Assembly (NCBI GenBank): GCA_033557675.1 | Contig: JAWQRM010000229.1 | Coordinates: forward strand, 1-26,109 | Length of the DNA stretch: 26,109 nt | Source of the DNA: Coptodactyla brooksi | Taxonomy: Eukaryota; Arthropoda; Insecta; Coleoptera; Scarabaeidae | Direction of reading: 5' to 3' | Shown: one piece after another, positions 10,095 through 20,007 of the stretch | Layout: the number at the start of each line of letters is the position of its first letter | Numbering within the stretch: the stretch's first letter is position 1 | Program-made: the position numbers and the translations under genes | The notes under the pieces: generated by a model | Database searches by the model: none | What the model saw: only the letters and a program-made list of their open reading frames with translations | What the model was told of the DNA's origin: nothing

Positions 10095-10754
10095 TGGAAC
10101 GCCTCGAGAGCTTTAAAATGACACCCAACAACCCGTAGTTACCTCTTACGGTTTCCGAGATATAAGCGATTTTCACTAGAAAAACAAAAGACTGTCGTAA
10201 ATACATTTTTCGCCGTATCTCGGTTATTCTTCATCCGAAGTACGCGTTGATTGGTATCAAATTTCATATTTTCTCACAAGCTTTGACGCTACGTAAAAAT
10301 TTTTACTCGAGGAAAATTTCAGAGTGAAAATTTAAAAGTAAAAATTTTCCGTTGTAAATCAAACCGCGCCTAACTGATAGACAATCTCGAGGGCTTTAAA
10401 ACGATACTAAACAACCCGTAGTTATCTCTTACGGTTTCCGAGATATAAGCGATTTTCACTAGAAAAACAAAAGACTGTCGTAAATACATTTTTCGCCGTA
10501 TCTCGGTTATTTTTCATCTGAAGTATACATTGTTTGGTGTCGTATTTCATAATTTTTTAAAAGTTTTCGATTCCTGTAAGAAAATTTCACCTACAAAGCG
10601 AAATAAAATTGTTTATAAGAAGATTTAAGACTTTTTTTGTAAATTGTAAATATTTCGGTTGTTTATCATCCGAAATATACGTTGTTTGGTATCAAACTTC
10701 ACATTTTTCTACAAGCTTTAATACCCCGTAAGAGATTTTCACCTACAAAGTAAA

Positions 10755-11530
10755 ACTAGAAGATGTACAGGGTGTCCAAATAAGCAAGTTACTGTATCTC
10801 GGAAACTACTCACTGTAGAGATTTGCGGTAAAAATATTTACAGCTAAAGTGGCCAAAAGAAAATCTAGGGAATTATTTTCGGGTTGCTAAGATGGCCGCT
10901 AGATGGCGTAACCTCCGTTTTGAATTTAAAAATGTGGTGTTTCTCGAAATTTCGCCCTATTAACATAACAAACGAATATATGCATTTTAAAGCTGAAATA
11001 AATTCGAGTCTCTTTTGTTAAACACTTTGTTAAAAATAAAGTGGTGGGAGGTGTTCAAATGTTCGGATAAATAAACACTTGTAACTTCAAAACGACTTAA
11101 AGCATTTCAACAAATTTACCATCGTTCAAAGGAGCTTTTCTTGGCCAACAAAAGCTACCTTAGTTGTGGTGATTGTAATTTGATATGTCGCCACCAGAGG
11201 GCATTTATTGATATTACTACTGAAATTGTAAAATTTCTTTCAAAAATTTTACAATTTCAGTAGTAATATCAATAAATGCCCTGATGATTTTTGTCCAATA
11301 TTGTTATTAGACATTAGCCATATACAGGGTGCCTGTTGCAAAACTAGCGAACTTAAAATCAGAGGTATATTGAGTTAAACAAAAGTAAAAAGTCTTGTAC
11401 TATTTTCCCATCTGAACAACAGTCTTTTAGATATTAGAACATTTAAGGTCAGCAAATGAGCGGCGTGGGAAGCACGCTAGCCTGTAGCACGGCCCGCGTG
11501 CCCCTCCCACTCCGGCGCACGGCGAGCGGA
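10755..11530 (-). mobile_element. Element X, inverted copy with internal deletion and snap-back
   Basis: It reads as the complement of the 7541-8517 copy: TGTACAGGGTGTCC at 10755, ACAGGGTGCC at about 11325, and the GC-rich module at about 11455-11528. Its left junction with S2 (GTAAAACTAGAAGATGTACAGG) matches the complementary junction of the long copy. The segment that carries the helix-turn-helix frame is missing and is replaced by a perfect hairpin (11198-11282). On the module side the flank is different: it has ATTTTTCATCCTAGTCATAA in two tandem copies (about 11561-11600). Confidence 0.75.
11198..11282. repeat. 39-bp perfect inverted repeat (snap-back duplication)
   Basis: Arms 11198-11236 and 11244-11282 are perfect complements, starting AGGGCATTTATTGATATTAC and ending ...AAATGCCCT, with a 7-base centre (CTTTCAA). 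The long X copy has this sequence once (about 8023-8060), so the second arm here is an inverted duplicate made at the deletion junction. Confidence 0.9.
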
Positions 11531-11980
11531 GAGCCACCAAACGAACGAACGATCACAAATTTTTCATCCTAGTCATAAATTTTTCATCCTAGTCATAAAT
11601 GCATTTTTCGCCGTATCTCGGTTATTTTTCATCCGAAATGTGCGTTGTTTGGTATCAAATTTCATAAATTTCTACAAGCTTTGACGCTACATAATTTTTT
11701 TTTACCTAAGGAAAATTGCACGGGTGAAAATTCAAAAGTAAAAATATTCTGTTACAAAGCAAACAATGTCTAACTATAAATAATTTCGAGAGCTTTAATA
11801 CGATACCAAAAACCTTACAGCTATCTACAATACTTTCCAAGATATAAGCGATTTTCACTGAAAAACAAAAGACAGTAGTAAATACATTTTCCCCGTATCT
11901 CGGTAATTTTTCATCCGAAACATGCGTTGTTTAGTATCAAACTTCGTACTTTTTAACGAGCTTCAATGTCCTGCATGTTT

Positions 11981-12231
11981 TATAAATAAATAAAGCTTGG
12001 GGCTTCATCGAGTAAGTTAATTATTTTTAACCTTTTCAGGCTTTGTAGTATCGCATTGATTTTTTTTTGTTCTCCGTAGAGTATTTGTGTATAAATAAAC
12101 AAATAAACACGCTAACGAAACCATTATATTTTTTTAGCCTGCCTTTTAAAGGCAGGCAAAAAAAGTAAATAAAGAAATAAGTAAATTAAAAAAAAATTAA
12201 GATAAAAAAGATAAAATCTATTTAAGAAACC
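11981..12231. other. Unique AT-rich spacer between S2 blocks with a palindrome
   Basis: Sequence between the end module of one S2 block and the opposite edge of the next. It holds a near-perfect palindrome at 12137-12157 (GCCTGCCTTT, T, AAAGGCAGGC) flanked by T-rich and A-rich runs. No coding potential was seen. Confidence 0.6.
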
Positions 12232-14140
12232 TAAACGATAGAGCACAATTAGAGCTTTAAAATGACACCCAACAACCCTAGGTTATCTCTAACGGTTTTC
12301 GAGATATACAGGATTTTCACTGAAAAAACAAAAGACTGTCGTAAATACATTTTTCGCCGTATCTCGGTTATTTTTCATCCTAGATATGAGTTGTTTGGTA
12401 TCAAATTTCATATTTTTTACAAGCTTTAATATCCTGTGAGAAAATTTCACCTGCAAACTTAAATAAAATTGTTTATGAGAAAATTTAAAATTTACAATTC
12501 TTTTTTATATGTCTAAACGATAGAGCATCATTGGGGCTTTAAAATGATACCCAACAACCCTAGGTTACCTCTAACGGTTTTCGAGATGTAAAGGATTTTC
12601 ACTGAAAAACAAAATACTGTCGTAAATAATTTTTCGTCGTATCTCGATTAGTTTTCATCGGAAATATAGGTTGTTTGGTATCAAATTTCATATTTTTTTA
12701 CAAGTTTTAATGCGCTGTAAGAAATTTTCATCTGCAAAGTTAAATAAAATTGTTTATGAGAAAATTTAAAATTCACATTTTTTTTTAATACGTCTAAACG
12801 ATAGAGCATCATTGGGGCTTTAAAATGACACCCAACAACACTAGGTTATCTCTAACGGTTTTCGAGATATAAAGGATTTTCACCGGAAAAACAAAATACT
12901 GTCGTAAATAAATTTTTCGCCGTATCTCGGTTATTTTTCATCCTAGATATGAGTTGTTTGGTATCAAATTTCATATTTTCTCACAAGCTTTGAAGCTACA
13001 TAAAAATTTTTACTCTAGGAAAATTGCAGAGTGAAAATCTAAAAGAAAAAAAGTTTCTGTTGTAAAGTAAACTGCGCCTAAATGATAGACAATCTCGAGG
13101 GCTTTAAAACGATACCAAACAACCCATAGTCATCTCTTACGGTTTCCGAGATATAAGCGATTTTCACCAGAAAAACAAAAGACTGTCGTAAATACATTTT
13201 TCGCCGTATCTCAGTTATTTGTCATCTGAAGTATACGTTGTTTGGTATCAAATTTCATATTTTCTTACAAGCTTTGAAGCTACGTAAAAATTTGTACTCG
13301 AGGAAAATTTCAAAGTGAAAATTTAAAAGTAAAAATTTCTCTTGCAAATCAAACCGCGTATAAATGATAGACAATTTCGAGGGCTTTAAAACGATACCAA
13401 ATAACCCGTAGTTATCTCTTACGGTTTCCGAGATATAAGCGATTTTCACTGAAAAAACAAGAGACTGTCGTAAATACATTTTTCGCCGTATCTCGGTTGT
13501 TTTTCGCCCGAAATATACGTTGTTTGGTATCAAACTTCATATTTTTTTATCACCTTTAAAGTCGTGTAAGAAATTTTTACAAAGAAAGTTGAATAAAGTT
13601 ACTTATGAGAAAATTTAAAGGTTACAAATTTGTTGATATGTCTAAACGATAGAGCATCGTTGGGGCTTTAAAATGACACCCAACAACCCTACGTTATCTC
13701 TAACGGTTTTCGAGATATAAAGGACTTTCACTCAAAAAACAAAAGACTGTCGTAAATACATTTTTCGCTGTATCTCGGTTGTTTTTCATCCGAAGTATAC
13801 GTTGTTTGGTATCAAACTTCATATTTTTTTATTACCTTTAAAGTCGTATAAGAAATTTTTACAAAGAAAGTTGAATAAAGGTATTTATGAGAAAATTTAA
13901 AAGTTACAAATTTGTTGATATGTCTAAACGATAGAGCATCGTTGGGGCTTTAAAATGACACCCAACAACGCTAGGTTATCTCTAACGGTTTCCGAGATAC
14001 AGCCGATTTTCACTGAAAAAACAAAAGACTGTCGTAAATACATTTTTCGCCGTATCTCGGTTGTTTTTCATCCGAAATATGCGTTGTTTGGTATCAAATT
14101 TCACCATTTTTAACGAGCTTCAATGTCCGACAGGTTTTGC
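12232..14140 (-). repeat. S2 array, right block 2 (seven units)
   Basis: Reverse-orientation landmarks lie at about 12388, 12670, 12951, 13236, 13520, 13801 and 14082 (spacings 282, 281, 285, 284, 281, 281). The + strand left edge is the complement of ...CTCTATCGTTTAG. The right edge (about 14109-14140) carries the complement of the end module seen at 7175 and 11980. Both linker types occur: CGATAGAGCATCRTTGGGGC type near 12500, 12795, 13645 and 13930, and AATGATAGACAATYTCGAGGGC type near 13080 and 13365. Confidence 0.9.
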
Positions 14141-15083
14141 AACTAAAAGAAACGCCGCAGCTTTAAAATACGCTTTTTTGACCACTTCCGAAAGGAATAA
14201 AATTCGTTTTTTTGTCGAAAAAGTTCGGAGATTGAACGCGGCCTTGAAACGGGATGGAAATTTGAACGAGGAACCCGAAGGAGGCTGGATTTTGTGCAGA
14301 TCGAACGCGTTACGCGCGCGCCAAGGTCAAAACAAATTCCCGACCGAAAAATTCCCAAAATTTCCGTCGTTTTCGAGTTACCTTTCAATTTTCCCCCGCC
14401 GAATTCCATTATTCTTCGTAAATTCCAAAGGAAAACCGGAAGAAACTCACTTAGCGGCGCGGGTTCCCATCGCGAGCGACCGAAAGTCGAATTTTCCGGG
14501 CGAGAGGCGAAGAACTTTTTCACAGGAACGCGCAAGAACTCGCAAAACGTCAAAAGCGCGAAAGACCTAACGACACTGACCGGTCGTCCTGCGTAAACCA
14601 TTCGAAAAACAGCGAATGCGCAGAATCCGACCGAGCGCCATCCGTCGGGTGGTAGGCGAAGCTTGACGCGGATCGAGGGGCCCGAGGGTCGAGTTGAAAC
14701 GAAAAAACGATAGGTGGCGACCGTTAGAACTGTCACGATTCGACAGCATTTTTTGACAGGTATCAAAATTCGGGAGGAGTCCGCGTTATTCGGAATCGTG
14801 CGCCGGAGGAAATCGTGAAAGGTGAGGTGTTCTATTTAACTCGTCCGGTACAGTTTCCTGTTTTAATTCCCTTCCCGGTTACAGCGCCCCTGAAATACCG
14901 GCAACCAAAATTACTGGTGGGTTTATCGTCGAGTGGCCAATCGGAAGCGAATAAAACGGGGTACCCCATTCAAGCTAACATGGCGGTGTCCGCAATGTCA
15001 TGTTTCCTTTGCTAGCGGCCAGTCGTAGAAGTTAGATTCGTGTTTTTTTCAGTGTCAGACCACAGAAAACCACAAGGACGCAG
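14141..15083 (+). promoter_or_regulatory. CpG-rich promoter-like region upstream of the carrier gene
   Basis: A unique, CpG-containing stretch. Its long open frames on both strands have no recognisable domain and look like by-products of composition. Toward its right end are CCAAT at 14937-14941 and a YY1/Pho-type ATGGCGG at 14980-14986. An arthropod initiator, TCAGT, follows at 15049-15053. GGACG at 15076-15080 resembles a downstream promoter element but sits at +26 rather than the usual +28. It is the nearest promoter-like unique sequence upstream of the citrate carrier; linkage to that gene is inference. Confidence 0.4.
15051..15083 (+). other. Possible non-coding leader exon of the carrier gene
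   Basis: From the initiator-like TCAGT, transcription would start near 15051. The sequence GACGCAG|GTAAGT places a near-consensus splice donor after 15083. A matching acceptor, GTTATTTCTTTGCGCAG, ends at 19888, only 13 bases before the start codon. The alternative is a local promoter in 19640-19890 with no leader intron. Confidence 0.35.
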
Positions 15084-15779
15084 GTAAGTCGAACGCTATT
15101 CAAATATTTGCGGAGTATATTAAAAAAAATCGACGTAAAAAACGGGTTTTCTTTCGAAAAACCCACAAACCTCTTGCGGCTACATTATAATTCATTCAAA
15201 CTTCATTGGCGCACGCTCGCGTAGTATTTTGTAAACTGAAAATTTTTTTATCGGTTTAAATTTGACCTATATTTACGTATATAGGAAGATTTTGAGCGTT
15301 TGAAGGCTTTAGTAAGAAAACAATCGCAACTTTCGGTAATTTTCGGCGGTAAACATTCGCAAATTCAACTTATTTTCCAATGACCTTTCATTATGCAGTC
15401 ACTTACGTATGAAAATAATTGCATACGTCAAATGTTACCTAACGTAACGTTACTCTTCTAATTTTTCATTAATTTCATAAATGTGTTTGTTAACCTTGCC
15501 TTTTATTGACACTTTCGGCTTATGAAATGTCAAGAAGATTGCATTTGTTTTTATTACATTTGTTTTTAGTATTTGTAGTCGAGATTTCCATCAATTTTCA
15601 TTCGATTTAGTCTAGCGTTTGATGAAGCGATAGATAACGTCTAGATAACGTTCTTTTTTTTTGTTAGATAAACATTATGTAATTCTATACTTACGGGATA
15701 CTAATTATTTTGTTTGTAGTTTACTAATCAACACATACTTTTAATATATCATAATATTAAAATACATTTTTTGTAGTTG
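15084..15779. other. Non-repetitive AT-rich stretch, presumed intron
   Basis: No gene, RNA or clear repeat was seen. It separates the promoter-like region from array T. Confidence 0.5.
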
Positions 15780-18700
15780 TAAAATGCATTTCGCTTTCTG
15801 CGAGCGAAATCGGCCCTTATGGACATATTACATACGGTCTCTTCTTGTATTTTAATAATTAACCGCTTTTTTGGTGTATTTTTCTTTAAATGCATTAATA
15901 CAACTAAAAAGTATTATTTTTATTAATTTTCCAATAACTATTACTTCTGTTGGACTCCTATTTTCAGTATATCTTGAATTAATAAAAGAATTTTCTTTGT
16001 ATATTTTTCAATTGTACTAATAAAAGTATGATTTTTATTCACTTTCAATAAAGAGTATTATTTATTCACTTTTCAATGTTTTATACGAAAAGTCCTGTAA
16101 AATACAATAATTAGATAAAAAAAAAGTTGATAGAAGTAATAAATTTCCTGTTTTTTAATACCCAAATGTATATTAACCTTTTAGCAAGCAAAATTAGCCT
16201 TTATATTTTAATATTTAACCGAGTTTTTGGTATATTTTTCGTTAACTGCATCAATAAAAGCATTATTTTTATTCAATTTTCAATAATATAATATTGAAAA
16301 TTGTAATTGTAAATTATAATAATTTATAAATTTTTTTGTACATTTTTCATCAACTATATAAATAAAAGTATTATTTTTATTCCCTTTCAATAATATTTTA
16401 GAAGAAAAGTTGCATAGAATACAATAATTAAATAAAAAAAGGTTAAGGAAGTAATAAATTTCTAAACAATAAATTTAATACGTAAATGTATATTAAGCTT
16501 TCTGCAAGCAAAATTAGTCTTTACATACATGGAATATACAAACTTGGTCCTTATGGACATGTCACATATGACCTCTTCTCATATTTTAATAATTAACCGC
16601 ATTTTTGGCATATTTTTCTTCAACTACATTAATGCTATTATAAAGTATTATTTTTATTAATTTTACAATAACTATTACCTCTCTTAAACTCCGATTTTCA
16701 CTATATCTTGAATGAATAAAAATATTCTTTTTATTCAATTTTCAATTATAATTAATTATTGAGATTTATCTTAATAAAAATCTTAATTATAATTAAGATT
16801 TTTTTTTGTATATTTTTCATCAACTGTACTAATAAAAGTATTATTTTAAAAAAAGTTGAAGAAAATAATAAATATCTTACTTTTTTAATACACAAATGTA
16901 TATTAACCTTTCTTGCAAGCAAAATTAGTCTTTATGATATAGGACATATGGTCTTCCCATATTTTAATAATTAATCGCCTTTTTTGCATATTTTTCGTTA
17001 ACTGCATTAATGCTATCATAAAGCATTATTTTTATTAATTTTCAGTAATATTTTATAAGAAAAATCCTATAAAGTACAATAATTAAATAAGAGGAATCGA
17101 AGAAAATAATAAATTTCCAGTCTTTTTTATATACAGGAGTGTATTAAGCTTTCTGCAAGCAAAATTCGTCTTTATGTACATGAGACATCATCAAGTGTTA
17201 TTTTTATTAATTTTCCAATAAGTATTACTTCTCTTAGACTCCTATTTTTAGTATATCTTGAATTTATAAAAGTGTTATTTTTATTCAATTTTAATTTCAA
17301 TTTTATTCAGTAATAATTTATAACAGATTTTTTTTTGTATATTTTCTATCAACTGTATAAATAAAAGTATTATTTTTATTCACTTTTCAATATTTTATAA
17401 GAAAAATCCTATAAAGTACAATGATTAAATAAGAAAAGTTGAAGAAAATAATAAATTTCTTGCCTTTTTTATATACAAATGTGTATTAAGCTTTCTGCAA
17501 GGAAAATTAGTCTTTATGTACATGGGACATACAAATTTAGTCCTTATGGACATATTACATATGGTCTTTTCAAATATTTTAATAATTAACCACCTTTTTT
17601 GCATATTTTTCAATAACTGTGTTAATACTATTATAAAGCATTATTTTTATTAATTTTCCAATAACTATTACTCCCCCTAGACTTCTATTTTCAGTACATC
17701 TTGCATTAATAAACGTCTTTTTATTCAATTTCCAATAATAATTTATAAAAGAATATTGTTTGTATATTTTTTCATCAACTCTATTAATAAAAGTATTATT
17801 TTTATGCATTTTCAATAATATTTTGTAACAAAAATCCTATCGAATACAATATTTAAATAAAAAGAGTTGAAGGAAATAGTAAATTTCTTGTCTTCTTGAT
17901 ACGTAAATGTATATTAAGCTTTGTGGAAGCAAAATTGTAAGGGATATACAAATTTAGTCCTTATGGATATATTACATATGACCTCTTCCCATATTTTAAT
18001 AATTAACCACCTTTTTTGTAGATTTTTTATTAACTGCGTTAATACTATTACAAAGTGTTATTTTTATTAATTTTTCAATAACTATTACCTTTCCTAGACT
18101 CCTATTTTCACTATGCCTTGAATTAATAAAAGTATTCTTTTTATTTAATTTTTAATAATTTATAAAAAGAAAATTTTGTATATTCGCCAACTGTTTCAAT
18201 GACTTTTCAATAATATTTTATAAGAAAAGTCCTATAAAATAGAATATTTAAATGAAAAAAGTTAGACAAAATAATAAAATTCTTGTCTTTTTAATACACA
18301 AATGCATATTAAGCTTTCTGCAAACAAAATTAGTTACAGTATTAAAAGCATTATTTTAAAAATTAGTAAAAGTATTAATTTTATTCACTTTTTAATAATA
18401 TTTTATAAGAAAAGCCCTATAGAATACAATAATTAAAGGAAAAAAAGTTAAAGAAGATAATAAATTTCTTGTCTTTTTAATGCACAAAAAATTTTTAAGA
18501 TTAAATGTACATTAACCTTCCCGGAAGCAAAATTACTCTTTATGTACCTGGAATATACAAACTTAGTCCTTATGGGCATGTTACATATGAACTCTTTTCA
18601 TATTTTAATAATTAACCGCATTTTTTTGGCATATTTTTCGTTAACTACATTAATGCTATTATAAAGTATTATTTTTATTAATTTTACAATAACTATTACT

Positions 18701-19429
18701 TCTCCTAAACTCCTATTTTCACTATAACTTGAATTAATAAATGTATTATTTTCGTTCAATTCAATAATACTTTATAAATTTTTTTTTTCTATATTTTTCA
18801 TCAATTGTACTAATAAAAGTATTATTTTTATTTACTTTTCAATAATATTTTATAAAAAAAGTCCTGTAGAATAATCAGACAATAATTAAATAAAAAAAAA
18901 GTCGAAGAAAATAATAAATTTCTTACTTTTTTTAATACATAAATGTATATTAACCTTTCTGCAAGCAAAATTAGTCTTTATGTACATGGGATATACAAAG
19001 TTACTCCTTATGGACATATTACATATGGCCTTTTCCCAAATTTTAATAATCAACCGCCTTTTTTGTGTATTTCTCGTTAACTGCATTAATACTATTACAA
19101 AGTATTACTTTTATTAATTTTCTAATAACTATAACCTCTCCTAGACTCCTATTCTTTTCAGTATATCTTGAATTAATCAAAGTATTATTTTTATACATTT
19201 TTCAATAATTATGTGAGAGAAATATTAACGATATTAAAGAAAATATTAAATATTAATCGTGCAAGCAAAATTAGTCTTTATGTACATATGTCATATGGTC
19301 TTCCCATATTTTAATAATTAACCTTCTTTTTTTCGTATATTTTTCGTTAACTGCATTAACAGTATCAAAAAGTATTGTTTTTATTAATTTTTCAATATCC
19401 TATGTATTATTAAAAGTATAAGTTGATTC
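15780..19429 (+). repeat. T: AT-rich irregular tandem array, upstream block
   Basis: The marker TTTAATAATTAACCRCC or a variant recurs at 15851, 16585, 16963, 17578, 17995, 18604, 19042 and 19310. Spacings are 734, 378, 615, 417, 609, 438 and 268. Before it, most units have AAGCTTTCTGCAAGCAAAATTAG and CCTTATGGACATATTACATATG. After it come several short sub-blocks with AAAGTATTATTTTTATT. The irregular period looks like a ~420-bp unit with gain and loss of sub-blocks. Open frames shared by copies follow DNA similarity and show no sign of being genes. Confidence 0.85.
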
Positions 19430-19639
19430 GTGGATAATTAACTAGACTACCTCGAATGAGATGATTTTTTGCACATGTAGAATTTCGAAAGTGATGCAAT
19501 CTAAAAAACGTGGTGTGATTTGGAGGTGAAAATCCTCACTCTAACTCGCAACTTTAGATAAAAAGTTAGACTTTACGCTTTGATAAAAAAAGATTAAAAA
19601 AAAACATTGTACAGATTAAAAAGGCAATTATACTTTGCT

Positions 19640-19888
19640 TTATCCGCACTGATTATGTTGTTAATTCGAATTTAATGAAAATTACATAATACGTTTGACG
19701 TTTGGACATAACCTCAAACTTTCAATTGACATTTCACGTCTGAGGTTATGTTCAGATGTCAATTCGTTTGTTTCGACAGACGAATTGGAAAACAATGCGA
19801 GAAAACATGTTTTTTCGCTTAAGTTGTTATTAATTCGTCTGACGCAAATTGTCAATAAAGCCTAAGTGCTGTTATTTCTTTGCGCAGT
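19640..19888 (+). promoter_or_regulatory. AATWCGTYTG motif cluster and inverted repeats upstream of the carrier ATG
   Basis: AATWCGTYTG occurs at 19688 (AATACGTTTGACG), 19761, 19777-19786 (complement) and 19832 (AATTCGTCTGACG), all within about 215 bases of the start codon. Interlocked inverted repeats also lie here: 19706-19716 with 19741-19751 (ACATAACCTCA), 19724-19732 with 19756-19764, and 19760-19767 with 19780-19787. Sequence from 19430 is unique between T blocks. A regulatory role is inferred from position. Confidence 0.35.
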
Positions 19889-19901
19889 ATTCTAGTTTTT
19901 A

Positions 19902-20007
19902 ATGGACAGGCACGGCGCGCAAAAATTCAAAAACCCATTTCACAGGCCATGGATGGAAGAACATGGAGCGGCCAGCATCAAGCAATCGTTCAAGGGCATC
20001 ATAGCAG
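19902..20007 (+). CDS. sea: Citrate carrier coding exon 1
   Basis: Encodes residues 1-35 and the first base of codon 36 (MDRHGAQKFKNPFHRPW... to KGIIA). The donor is GCAG|GTAATC at 20007/20008. It is too short to stand out as an open frame, but the phase-1 junction with exon 2 restores the conserved AGG(L/I)(T/A)GGIE carrier start exactly. Confidence 0.9.

Larger units (their letters stand above)
10095..11980 (-). repeat. S2 array, right block 1, interrupted by element X
   Basis: Reverse-orientation landmarks (GTTGTTTGGTATCAAAYTTC or variants) lie near 10241, 10528, 10680, 11640 and 11926. The + strand left edge at 10095 is the complement of ...CTCTCGAGGCGTTCCATCGTTT, matching the edge of left block 1. 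The right edge (about 11949-11980) carries the complement of the ~32-bp end module found at 7175. Element X interrupts between 10755 and 11530. Confidence 0.85.

Noticed and set aside
12137..12157. GC palindrome followed by A-run as an intrinsic terminator
   Set aside because: It looks like a bacterial terminator in isolation, but the locus is clearly eukaryotic and no gene ends there.
14061..14766. Long overlapping open frames on both strands (169 and 207 codons)
   Set aside because: They lie opposite each other in CpG-rich unique DNA, have no domain I recognise, and the + frame begins inside an S2 unit.
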